Positions 7,719 to 15,293 of a DNA stretch of 18,818 nt are shown in pieces. Origin of the DNA: Clostridiaceae bacterium AF10-41. Lineage in GTDB: Bacteria > Bacillota > Clostridia > Clostridiales > Clostridiaceae. A program made the translations under genes and the position numbers. Location of the stretch: contig JAQCTH010000046.1 of the NCBI GenBank assembly GCA_027686065.1, forward strand, positions 1-18,818, read 5' to 3'. The notes under the pieces are model-generated. The model was not told where the DNA came from. It was given only the letters and a program-made list of their open reading frames with translations, and did not search any database. Within the stretch, counting starts at the first letter, position 1. Each line of letters begins with the position of its first letter.

Positions 7719-8041
7719 TTTTTAACCTCCTTAGATTCAAATACATCTATTATTTTTTCTATAAGATCTCTCACAAGTTGTGAAGACATATAATGATCTT
7801 GAGCATGTACCATAAGTAAACTTACTGGTAATTTTTCTCCATCATCTTGTGAAAGCTCCTTTCTAATTAATTCAGTCTGAGCTTTATGGGCCTCAAGATC
7901 GATATCTCTTGCCTCCTTTAAAAGAGCTCTTGCTCCTTCGTAGTCAGACTCCTGGATTTTCTCAAAAGCTTGGAATGCTTTTGCTTTACTATCTCCTGCT
8001 GCTGATATAATTTGTAATATTTGCATTTCTAATTCACTCAT
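7715..8041 (-). CDS. PTS system lactose/cellobiose-family EIIA component
   Basis: Cytosolic all-helical phosphocarrier of 108 residues, the standard Lac-family IIA size. It should receive phosphate from HPr on H79 in the motif MVHAQDHYM and hand it to IIB. The trimer-forming helices include EMQILQIISAAGDSKAKAFQA at the N-terminus. The ribosome binding site AGGAGGGG overlaps the stop codon region of the M42 peptidase gene, 11 bases away. The stop overlaps the start of IIB. Confidence 0.93.
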   Translation of the reverse strand: MSELEMQILQIISAAGDSKAKAFQAFEKIQESDYEGARALLKEARDIDLEAHKAQTELIRKELSQDDGEKLPVSLLMVHAQDHYMSSQLVRDLIEKIIDVFESKEVKK

Positions 8042-8052
8042 CTTTACCCCTC

Positions 8053-9078
8053 CTATGCGTAACTTGAAATATTGCTATATTCTTCTTTTGTAAAAGCTTT
8101 TATTACATATATGATTAAATTTATTAAACCTTCAACATCTCTTAAATCAGTCATTGAATAACTTCCATGACAATATCTTAAAGGTATTCCAAGTACAATG
8201 CTAAGTTTTCCTCCATTACTTAAATGTGCTTGAGCTGCATCTGTACCTCCACCACTAAACATATCACATTGAAAATCAATATTATTATCCTTTGCCATTT
8301 TTTTGATCCATCTAAGTAATTTTTTATTTGGTATCATTGTTTTATCATAATGAACTATCATACACCCCTTTGATATCTGGCGTTGATTAGTATAATTTCT
8401 GACTAAATCCGGTGCACAAGCTACATCAATTGCAAATATAATATCTGGATTTATTTTATCTGCACAACACTTTCCACCTCTTGTACCAACTTCTTCTGAA
8501 CTTGTAAAACATAGATATATATCATTCTCATGATTAATATCCTTTAGTTTTTTATCCACCTCCTTTAAAATATAACATCCAACTCTATCATCTAAAGCTT
8601 TTGCCATTAGTATATTTTCATTTATCATTTCACTTTTGCTATCAAAAGTAACCATATCCCCTATATTTATTCCTAAATCTAAAACTTCTGCTCTACTGCT
8701 TAATCCAATATCAACATAAAGGTCTTTCACCTTATGATTTTCATCAAAAGAGCAATTCATTAAACCTTTAATTTTAACTCCATCATCATTAGTAATGATA
8801 ACCTTTTGAAAAGATTTTGCAGAATCTTTAACTCCACCAATGCAAATTACATTTATCATACCAATGTCACTAATACTCTTTACCATAAAGCCAACTTCAT
8901 CCATATGTGCACAAAACATTAATTTAGGACCATTTCCTTTGTGATTCACAATCATACTTCCAATTCCATCATAAGATATTTCTCCTATAATATTTTTTGA
9001 AAGTATATCTCTAATCTCTTGTTCATTAGATGCTATTGAATCTACCTCACATATTCTTTTTAATAAATCTATATCCAA
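8053..9078 (-). CDS. M42-family metallo-aminopeptidase (FrvX/YpdE type)
   Basis: Cytosolic di-zinc aminopeptidase of 341 residues, the family norm; members build large tetrahedral particles that digest short peptides. Expected metal and catalytic residues are all present: H58 and D60 (AHMDEVG), D163 (KALDDRVG), E195 catalytic and E196 ligand (SSEEVGTRG), D218 (AIDVA) and H304 (LRYCHG). SGGGTDAA at 275-282 is also conserved. The start is TTG at 9078: no ATG fits, while AGGAGGTG, overlapping the regulator's stop codon, sits 8 bases upstream. In E. coli, relatives FrvX and YpdE are encoded beside PTS genes, as here, so a role in processing the imported compound is likely. Specificity cannot be read from the sequence. 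Confidence 0.9.
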   Translation of the reverse strand: MDIDLLKRICEVDSIASNEQEIRDILSKNIIGEISYDGIGSMIVNHKGNGPKLMFCAHMDEVGFMVKSISDIGMINVICIGGVKDSAKSFQKVIITNDDGVKIKGLMNCSFDENHKVKDLYVDIGLSSRAEVLDLGINIGDMVTFDSKSEMINENILMAKALDDRVGCYILKEVDKKLKDINHENDIYLCFTSSEEVGTRGGKCCADKINPDIIFAIDVACAPDLVRNYTNQRQISKGCMIVHYDKTMIPNKKLLRWIKKMAKDNNIDFQCDMFSGGGTDAAQAHLSNGGKLSIVLGIPLRYCHGSYSMTDLRDVEGLINLIIYVIKAFTKEEYSNISSYA

Positions 9079-9092
9079 ATGTGTATCACCTC

Positions 9093-10958
9093 CTACATCT
9101 TTTTGCTTATTAATGCTATAAACTCCTTGAAGCTGTTTACTTTCAATATATCTTGTATCATTTTTTTATCATTCATAATTTCAAATAAATCTCTTGTAAT
9201 TTCTTTATGTAACTCTAAATTTTCTTTTTGAAGAGAAACCATAAATATTACATTTATTTTTTTGTTATTAAATTTAATTGGATTCTTTAGTATATTTATA
9301 AAAACTATATCTTTATTTCCTATCATTTCAATTGGATGAGGTATTGCAACTCCATTTAAATAAACTGTTGAAGAAAAAGATTCTCTCCTTAAAACTAAAT
9401 CAGTATAGTTTTTTCCCCCAACACCATCCTCTTCAATTTTCTTAGCCATACTTTCTATAGTCTTTATATAATTTTTTTCATTTTCAGATATAATAAAGTA
9501 ACTTGGACTAAAAAAGCGTTTAATATAATAATCTTTAGTTTTACTTATAAATACCTTATCTATTTTATCTAAACTTACTAATTGCTTTATTTTCAAAATA
9601 TCATAGTCATCTAAAAGTTCTTTTATATATATTAAAGGTACTTGAAGATTTGAGGTAATCTCAATAGTAGCAAATATGATATCTGGATTATATTCTTCTA
9701 GTTCTTTTAATTGAACTATTGAAAATGTCTCTATTTTAGATATATTAAATAAACTGCTTAACTTAAGTTTAGTTAAATACGCGCTTCCTCCTCCTGATGA
9801 ACAAACAATTGCAATTTTATTATATTTCTTAAGCTTATTTGTAAATTCTTTTTCCATATGCACCGCAAAATGAGTAGTTATGAAGCCTATTTCATCTCGT
9901 GTTGGTTTAATTCCATATTTTCTTTCTAGCATTTCTCCAAATGAAATTGCCATATTAAATATTGAAGCATACTTTATAGATAGTTCATCTACAATTGGGT
10001 TAGTATAAGCCACTTTAAATTTAAGTCTGTTTATTAGTGAATTTATATGAAGTGTTAGCAATCTTTTAAAATCTTCATCCTTATTAAATGATGTGTTATT
10101 TTTTTCATCTAGCTCTTGCAAAAATTCACATATATCAGATGGTAACTGTTTTAAATCTTCAAAGTCTTCTTTTTCTTTTTTAGTCTTCATGTTTATCAGT
10201 TTATAAAGTTCTTTTTTATCTTCTTCAGAAAATCCTACATTATATTTTTCTTTCATGGCAAGCTCTAAATTATTCTGTTTATCTTTTATTAGTAACTTCT
10301 TATATTTCAAATTAATATATATAGTTATTTTTAACCAAGCTAATATTTCCTTTAGTTCTGAATAATCGATTATTAAATTTTCTTTCTTTATTTCATCAAT
10401 TAATGCTTTTTTTATATACGTAAATTCCTGACCAATACTTTTATCAATATATTTCCTAATAACTTCATTTTCTTTTAAATAAAGATTAACAATTAAATCT
10501 TTTCTTTGTTCTAAATATTCATTAATTTTTACTCCATAGTGAGCCTTTCTTTCTACTGTAAGATTATATTCCTTTAGATAATTATCAACATCTACCTTAA
10601 ATTTGTTTATTAAAGACTTACTGCTATTAAATTCTTCAACTATCTCTTCAATTGTTATGTAACTTTCCTTTAATGCTATATATGCTGATATATTTTCTAC
10701 AGTTACTTTTGGTTTATTATCCATTCTATTTAAATCTTTAATAAAACTTTTTAACTTTTCTTCGTTTGTTATCTCTATAAGATATCCTTTTCCTCTTTTT
10801 TTCATTAGTATAAAACCTTTTTCTAATGAAATATTTGTTAAGTATGAAAAGTCATTTTGTAGTGTCCTTTTGGAAACAGAATATTTATCAATGAAATATT
10901 CTATAGTTAAATATCCATTAGCTTCTATCAAATCATTGATAATATTAAGTTCTCTCAT
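9093..10958 (-). CDS. PRD-containing transcriptional activator (LicR/MtlR type) with IIB and IIA domains
   Basis: Multidomain regulator of 621 residues. Residues 1-60 form a DNA-binding winged helix (SVSKRTLQNDFSYL, 27-40) and about 90-145 a second helix-turn-helix region. PRD1 spans about 165-275 and PRD2 about 276-375, with H304 (LHINSLINRL) and H363/H367 (FITTHFAVH). A IIB-like domain from 382 has C386 in VCSSGGGSA. The C-terminal IIA-like domain (about 495-621) has H541 in VAIPHPIE. In this family, phosphorylation of these residues by the PTS reports sugar supply and energy state and sets activity at the operon promoter. It is the first gene of its own operon, 14 bases before the M42 gene. 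The start at 10958 has a strong TAGGAGGTG site. PRD1 seems to lack the usual first histidine. Confidence 0.92.
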   Translation of the reverse strand: MRELNIINDLIEANGYLTIEYFIDKYSVSKRTLQNDFSYLTNISLEKGFILMKKRGKGYLIEITNEEKLKSFIKDLNRMDNKPKVTVENISAYIALKESYITIEEIVEEFNSSKSLINKFKVDVDNYLKEYNLTVERKAHYGVKINEYLEQRKDLIVNLYLKENEVIRKYIDKSIGQEFTYIKKALIDEIKKENLIIDYSELKEILAWLKITIYINLKYKKLLIKDKQNNLELAMKEKYNVGFSEEDKKELYKLINMKTKKEKEDFEDLKQLPSDICEFLQELDEKNNTSFNKDEDFKRLLTLHINSLINRLKFKVAYTNPIVDELSIKYASIFNMAISFGEMLERKYGIKPTRDEIGFITTHFAVHMEKEFTNKLKKYNKIAIVCSSGGGSAYLTKLKLSSLFNISKIETFSIVQLKELEEYNPDIIFATIEITSNLQVPLIYIKELLDDYDILKIKQLVSLDKIDKVFISKTKDYYIKRFFSPSYFIISENEKNYIKTIESMAKKIEEDGVGGKNYTDLVLRRESFSSTVYLNGVAIPHPIEMIGNKDIVFINILKNPIKFNNKKINVIFMVSLQKENLELHKEITRDLFEIMNDKKMIQDILKVNSFKEFIALISKKM

Positions 10959-10986
10959 AAGTACACCTCCTATTTTAAATTTATTG

Positions 10987-11000
10987 GGTTATCGTTTTCA
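10987..11000 (-). promoter_or_regulatory. CcpA cre box in the operon leader
   Basis: On the minus strand TGAAAACGATAACC matches the cre consensus TGWAARCGYTWNCW at 12 of 14 positions. It lies about 30 bases upstream of the regulator start and about 65 bases downstream of the candidate -10 box, so CcpA bound here would block elongating polymerase. This fits catabolite repression of a PTS operon. Confidence 0.6.
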
Positions 11001-11045
11001 CAATATAAGAATACAACAATTTATTAATATACAAAAGATTATTAA

Positions 11046-11063
11046 TTGCATCATATTGTGCAA
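11046..11063. promoter_or_regulatory. Inverted repeat TTGCA-N8-TGCAA, candidate operator
   Basis: Two 5-base arms, TTGCA and TGCAA, are separated by 8 bases and flanked by further partial symmetry (AAT/ATT). The element abuts the candidate -10 box at 11064-11069, so it would cover the transcription start of the PTS operon. It could bind the PRD regulator, but nothing in the sequence proves this. Confidence 0.35.
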
Positions 11064-11069
11064 ATTATA
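11064..11069 (-). promoter_or_regulatory. Candidate -10 box of the PTS-peptidase operon
   Basis: A perfect TATAAT on the minus strand with no good -35 box at 16-18 bases (GTCCAA at 17). A -35 that is poor but covered by a GC-rich palindrome is typical of an activator-dependent promoter. A weaker alternative, TTGTTG with a 17-base spacer and TATAAA, lies further upstream at about 11114-11142. Confidence 0.4.
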
Positions 11070-11090
11070 TTCTAACTGGAAATTATTTGG

Positions 11091-11101
11091 ACCCCAGGGG
11101 T
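11091..11101. promoter_or_regulatory. GC-rich palindrome ACCCCAGGGGT, candidate regulator site
   Basis: A perfect 11-base palindrome in otherwise strongly AT-rich DNA. Relative to the -10 box at 11064-11069 it covers the -35 position of the operon promoter. It is also near possible promoter elements for the divergent pentapeptide gene (TTGGAC at 11087-11092), so it may serve both directions. Confidence 0.4.
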
Positions 11102-11219
11102 AAAAAAATATATGTTTATATTAATTAGTAATAATCTCAACAATATGTTAATATTAAATATGCTAAACAAAAATAAAATAAATTTTATGATATCCAAATG
11201 GATTTAGATGGAGGCAATA

Positions 11220-11867
11220 ATGGCTGTAAACCAAAGAACAAAAAGAAATTTTCATTATAATAATATAGAAAAGAAAGATAAAAACTTTATGTATCAAAAT
11301 CTTGAAGGAAGCAATTGCTATAACTGTAATTTTGCTGGTTCAAACTTTGATTATGTAAATTTTAGAGGAGCACACTTTAAATCATCTAGCTTTATGAAAT
11401 GTAGTTTTAAATGGTCTGAATTTATAGGAACAAACTTTAGAAAGAGTAACTTTAAAAATGCAATCTTTGAAAACACCATATTTGATTCTGTTAAATTACA
11501 AGATGTTGACTTTAAAGATGCAAAGTTTGTAAATACTATATTTGTATCAACAGATATAAGTAAAGCTAAAAATTTAAATATTAATAATCCTGAAATAAGA
11601 ATTTTTGATGAAATGCCTACAATAGAAATAAGTGAAGATCTTAAAAATGCAGCTTTTGCTACCTTCAGCAATAAATATATAAAATCTTCAAGGCTTCTAG
11701 ATACAAAAGAAGGAGCACTTAATTATTTAAACATTATGATTCTTTTAGAAAATTTTGATGAAGAAACATTAATTAAAGGCTTGAATTTTATCACTGCTGA
11801 AGTAGATAGAGACTTCTATACACTAAGCTATATAATAAAACTTATTAAAAACATGCCAATATCTTAG
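11220..11867 (+). CDS. Pentapeptide-repeat protein with a non-repeat C-terminal domain
   Basis: Protein of 215 residues. About 20 consecutive five-residue units run from 22 to 121 with Phe or Leu at the centre (NFAGS NFDYV NFRGA HFKSS and so on), enough for roughly five coils of a right-handed quadrilateral beta helix. Residues 122-215 are not repeats and look mostly helical; I recognise no family there. Some pentapeptide proteins (Qnr, MfpA) mimic DNA and protect gyrase, but most have no known role and this one is not clearly Qnr-like. I choose ATG 11220 because GGAGG ends 5 bases upstream; the in-frame ATG at 11208 overlaps that site and has no site of its own. It is the only plus-strand gene and is divergent from the PTS operon. 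Confidence 0.85.
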   Translation: MAVNQRTKRNFHYNNIEKKDKNFMYQNLEGSNCYNCNFAGSNFDYVNFRGAHFKSSSFMKCSFKWSEFIGTNFRKSNFKNAIFENTIFDSVKLQDVDFKDAKFVNTIFVSTDISKAKNLNINNPEIRIFDEMPTIEISEDLKNAAFATFSNKYIKSSRLLDTKEGALNYLNIMILLENFDEETLIKGLNFITAEVDRDFYTLSYIIKLIKNMPIS

Positions 11868-11925
11868 TATTAATAATTTTATTTATTATGGTGATAATGT
11901 TATCTTCTTTTTAGTTAATAAAAAA

Positions 11926-11976
11926 ATAAACCTCCTCTCATGTAAGGTTATTAACTTTACATAAGAGGAGGTTTAT
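11926..11976 (-). terminator. Long-stem intrinsic terminator of the nitroreductase gene
   Basis: ATAAACCTCCTCT pairs with AGAGGAGGTTTAT, followed inward by ATGTAA with TTACAT and a few more pairs: over 20 bp in all with a tiny loop. On the minus strand the stem is followed by a run of seven Ts, so it terminates the nitroreductase transcript. It also lies 58 bases past the stop of the converging pentapeptide gene and may stop that transcript too, though the plus side has few Ts. Confidence 0.8.
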
Positions 11977-12032
11977 TATAAAGACTATTTATTGGTTTAT
12001 ATTTACTATTTCTAATAAAACACTCTTTATCA

Positions 12033-12671
12033 CTAGTCTATAAATGTTATAACTTCTTCTAATGGCTTACGAGGAGGCTGTTTTGGCGTATTATCCTCAG
12101 CTACCCCCAAGGCAATCATAGACATAAGTTCATATCCTTCTTTCTTAAAATCAATTAAATTCTCTATATCACTTTTTGCATGTGTAGGTCCTGTCATGTA
12201 GCAACTTCCATATCCCATTTCTGTTGCTGCTAACAATATATTTTCTACTGCTGCTCCTATTCCTTGAGCTGCTGATTGTGGTGATAATAATACATCTAAA
12301 ATTTCTTTTGGTGCATTATTTTCTTTCAATATACTATATTCTATCATTTTATATTCACTGCCGTATACTAATATAACTACAGGCGCATCCTTAAAGCATG
12401 TATAATAATTTATCACACTCATATGTTTTTTGAAATCTTTTTCGTTTTTTGCAAGTTGTCCAATTTTTTTATGACTTTCAGTCACTATTTTTGCCATTTC
12501 ACCTATTACTTCTTTATTTTGTAATACAACAAAGTGCCAGTTTTGTTGATGCTTTGGAGATGGTGCATAGGTTCCAGCTTTTATTATCTCTAATATATCA
12601 TCCTTTTTAACTGGTATATCTTTAAACTGTCTTACACTTTTTCGATTATAAATAAAACTCAAATTTGTCAT
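12033..12671 (-). CDS. Nitroreductase-family FMN oxidoreductase
   Basis: Predicted homodimeric, cytosolic flavoprotein of 212 residues that uses NAD(P)H to reduce nitro or quinone compounds, or another electron acceptor. RKSVRQF (10-16) provides the Arg-Ser-Arg phosphate contacts for FMN. AGTYAPSPKHQQNWHFVVL (32-50) is the second FMN motif. SAAQGIGAAVENILLAATEM followed by GYGSCYM is the conserved dimer/flavin segment. Residues 60-120 hold an insertion with charged helices. Start ATG 12671 has AAGGAGAA upstream. It has its own strong promoter at 12708-12736 and terminator at 11926-11976, so it is a single-gene unit. The physiological substrate is unknown. Confidence 0.9.
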   Translation of the reverse strand: MTNLSFIYNRKSVRQFKDIPVKKDDILEIIKAGTYAPSPKHQQNWHFVVLQNKEVIGEMAKIVTESHKKIGQLAKNEKDFKKHMSVINYYTCFKDAPVVILVYGSEYKMIEYSILKENNAPKEILDVLLSPQSAAQGIGAAVENILLAATEMGYGSCYMTGPTHAKSDIENLIDFKKEGYELMSMIALGVAEDNTPKQPPRKPLEEVITFID

Positions 12672-12707
12672 TAGTTACTTCTCCTTATAAAGTTTAATAC
12701 TAAAGAA

Positions 12708-12736
12708 ATTATAAATAAAAAGGTTTTTTAAGTCAA
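12708..12736 (-). promoter_or_regulatory. Strong SigA promoter of the nitroreductase gene
   Basis: Minus-strand TTGACT (12731-12736), a 17-base spacer, and a perfect TATAAT (12708-12713). The expected leader is about 30 bases. It begins only 11 bases past the stop codon of the ABC transporter gene, and I see no terminator hairpin between them, so some read-through from the ABC gene is likely. Confidence 0.75.
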
Positions 12737-12746
12737 ATTTATAACT

Positions 12747-14537
12747 TTAAGATTTTTTGAATTGAGTATCATATAATTTCTTATAAAGTCCACCTTCCAC
12801 CAGCAAATCTTCATGCTTTCCACTTTGGACTACTCTCCCATCTTCAAAAACCAAAATATTATCTGCTGATAAAACTGTAGATAATCTATGAGCAATTACT
12901 ATGCTAGTTCTACCTTTTAATAATGGAACTAAAGCTTTTTGTATATACATTTCTGAAACAGAGTCTAAAGAAGATGTTGCCTCATCTAAAATAAGAATTC
13001 TAGGATTTTTTAAGATTACTCTAGCAATAGATATACGTTGCTTTTCCCCACCTGATAGCTTAACTCCACGATTTCCTACAATGGTCTTATATTTTTCTGG
13101 AAGAGACATAATAAAATCATGAATATAGGCTGATTTACATGCTTCAATTATTTCTTCATCAGTAGCATCTTCCCTTCCATATCTTAAGTTTGCTTCAATT
13201 GTATCATTAAATAAATATGGTTCTTGCATTACTATACCTATTTGACTCCTAAGGGAATGAAGCTTAACATCTTTAATATCAATTTCATCTATCTTAATAC
13301 TACCTTCTGATATTTCATAAAGTCTTGGTATAAGGTTAGTAACTGTTGTTTTTCCTACGCCACTTGCACCAACTAATGCAGTCATAGTATCAGGCTCTAT
13401 AGAAAAGTTTATATTATGCAATACCTCAAGCCCATTCTTATATGAAAAGGAAACATTATTAAACTCAATATAACCCTTTATATCTTTAAGATCCTTTGCA
13501 TTTATTTTATCACCTTTCTCTTCTTCCATATCAAAATAATCAAATATTCTTTGGAATAATGCTAATGATCTTGTAACATCAATATGAATATTAGATAATT
13601 GAGTTACTGGTCTATATAATCTATCTAATAAAGTTACAAAAGCAACTATTTCTCCAATAGACATTTTATCTTGCATAAATAAATATCCACCATATAAGTA
13701 AATAATCATAGGTCCAAGAGTAATAAATATACTCATAGTCATAAAGAACCATCTTCCAGCTAAAGATTCTTTAATTTGCAATTTTATAACTTTTTTATTG
13801 GTGTTTTCAAATTGATTATAAGCATCTTTTTCCTTAGTGAAAATTTTCATTAATGTTGATCCACTAATACTTAATGTTTCTTGAACTAGTTGATTTAACT
13901 CTCCCAACATTCTTTGACTATCTAAAGCAATCTTCCATCTATATTTACCAACCTTTCTTGTTGGTAAAATAAATACTGGTAATATTATCATACTTATAAT
14001 TGCCAATTTATAATTCATTGATAACAATGCAACCATAGTTGTAACAATTGTTAAAATACTGCTTAATGCATTTACAACCGTTGTTTTGAATATATCTTGA
14101 ATTCCTTCAATATCACTAGTCATTCTAGTAATAATCTCTCCTGGTTTTGAAAGAGAAAAGAAATTCATGGACATACGTTGCAAGTGATCATACATGTTAT
14201 TTTTTATATTGTAAATAATATGCTTAGATATCCATGTATTAATATAATTTTGTCCAACAGATACTAATTCCTTTAAAACTGTTGCTCCAATACATGCAAG
14301 TATATATATTATAAGTAAATACATGCTTTTTTGTGGTAATGCCTTATCAATTATATTCTTAGTCATTATTGGTGGTATTAATCCTAGTAGAGATACAATG
14401 AAAAGTAATATAATTGCAAGTAGTAATTGCTTCCAGAAAGGATTAAAATACTTTAGTATCCTAACTAAAATTTCCTTACTTATTTTTACTTCCTTATCAT
14501 CTTCACTGGCAAATCTCATTTTATTGCCTCCTGCCAT
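12747..14537 (-). CDS. ABC exporter half-transporter (MsbA/BmrA-like multidrug type)
   Basis: Fused membrane-ATPase protein of 596 residues that should work as a homodimer in the inner membrane and export lipids, peptides or drugs. Residues 35-315 form the six-helix membrane domain; 355-596 form the ATPase. Visible motifs: Walker A GASGVGKTT (390-398), Q438, signature LSGGEKQR (494-501), Walker B ILILDEATSSLD (514-525) and switch H550 (IAHRLS). No peptidase or other N-terminal domain is present. Two starts are possible: ATG 14537 (GGAGGT upstream) and ATG 14519 (AGGAGG upstream, within the first codons of the longer form). No partner half-transporter is adjacent, so a homodimer is likelier than a heterodimer. 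The upstream 125 bases hold a perfect TATAAT at 14590-14595 but no good -35 box. Confidence 0.92.
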   Translation of the reverse strand: MAGGNKMRFASEDDKEVKISKEILVRILKYFNPFWKQLLLAIILLFIVSLLGLIPPIMTKNIIDKALPQKSMYLLIIYILACIGATVLKELVSVGQNYINTWISKHIIYNIKNNMYDHLQRMSMNFFSLSKPGEIITRMTSDIEGIQDIFKTTVVNALSSILTIVTTMVALLSMNYKLAIISMIILPVFILPTRKVGKYRWKIALDSQRMLGELNQLVQETLSISGSTLMKIFTKEKDAYNQFENTNKKVIKLQIKESLAGRWFFMTMSIFITLGPMIIYLYGGYLFMQDKMSIGEIVAFVTLLDRLYRPVTQLSNIHIDVTRSLALFQRIFDYFDMEEEKGDKINAKDLKDIKGYIEFNNVSFSYKNGLEVLHNINFSIEPDTMTALVGASGVGKTTVTNLIPRLYEISEGSIKIDEIDIKDVKLHSLRSQIGIVMQEPYLFNDTIEANLRYGREDATDEEIIEACKSAYIHDFIMSLPEKYKTIVGNRGVKLSGGEKQRISIARVILKNPRILILDEATSSLDSVSEMYIQKALVPLLKGRTSIVIAHRLSTVLSADNILVFEDGRVVQSGKHEDLLVEGGLYKKLYDTQFKKS

Positions 14538-14662
14538 AATCTTACCTCCATTTATTTACTATTAAAGCTCCACACTTTCTATGATACCCATTATATTTAA
14601 CTATATTTTTAAATTTTAGATGAAGATATAACTAATTTACTTATTCATAAAATTATCTCTAA

Positions 14663-15043
14663 TTATAATAATGATCCCTTTAAGAAACTTCTCTTTTCAT
14701 ATATTATTAAAATTATGCTGCCAATGAAATAACATAAAATATCCTTCACATCAAAGGAAGTCCCCATAATTATTGAAGCTACTTTATTATTTTCTAAATT
14801 TAAAAACTCTATAATTTTAAGATACTGCATAACTTCTACAAATAGAGCAAATAAAAATAGATAAATAGGTAAAAACTTTATATTTTTATTTATAATCCCT
14901 TTAATAAAGGTGTACATTAAAATAATTACTAATATATCGCCAATGTACGGTCTAATAAAATTATCATGTACAAAAAGTGCTATTAATGCCTCTATTATAA
15001 ATAAAACCAAAAAAGATACTATGTATTTTTTATTTATTTTCAT
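14663..15043 (-). CDS. DUF2809-family small membrane protein
   Basis: Integral membrane protein of 126 residues with four predicted helices (about 8-26, 36-50, 56-75 and 100-118). The segments RPYIGDILVIILMY (31-44), LFALFVEVMQYL (64-75) and GTSFDVKDILCYFIG (94-108) match my recollection of the DUF2809 signature (RPYxGDxLV, VExxQ, FDxKDIxxY). The function of the family is unknown. The ribosome binding site is weak (AAGAGG about 8 bases upstream). It precedes the ABC exporter by 125 bases on the same strand, so they could share a transcript, but no functional link is known. The C-terminus is short and basic. Confidence 0.75.
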   Translation of the reverse strand: MKINKKYIVSFLVLFIIEALIALFVHDNFIRPYIGDILVIILMYTFIKGIINKNIKFLPIYLFLFALFVEVMQYLKIIEFLNLENNKVASIIMGTSFDVKDILCYFIGSIILIIYEKRSFLKGSLL

Positions 15044-15243
15044 GTTATAACCTCTTCTTTATATATTTTTCTAACATGTAACATTATCTAAATTACTTCC
15101 TTAAATATACTATCAATCCCCCTAATATATTGAATGTTATCCCTGCTAATATTATATAATAGTAACAAATTTGAAATAATATGTAAAACTAAATAGATGT
15201 AAACATTGAGCTGTATTTTTAGAATAATGTTAATAATATATTA

Positions 15244-15272
15244 AAGTCCAGTGAATTCAAATCACTGGACTT
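15244..15272 (-). terminator. Intrinsic terminator of the 75-residue membrane protein gene
   Basis: AAGTCCAGTGA and TCACTGGACTT form a perfect 11-bp stem with a 7-base loop. On the minus strand it is followed by a T-rich but interrupted tail (TTTAATATATT). It lies 21 bases past the stop codon at 15294. The tail is weak, so termination may be partial. Confidence 0.65.
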
Positions 15273-15293
15273 CATCTAATAAAGTTTCAAATA

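Noticed and set aside
11044..11066. Sigma-54 promoter upstream of the PRD regulator (TTGCAC ... TGCA)
   Set aside because: The -24 GG is missing and the spacing is off by one. The regulator is of LicR/MtlR type without a sigma-54 interaction domain, and a perfect TATAAT is adjacent.
11208..11219. ATG 11208 as the start of the pentapeptide protein
   Set aside because: It overlaps the GGAGG that serves ATG 11220 and has no ribosome site of its own.
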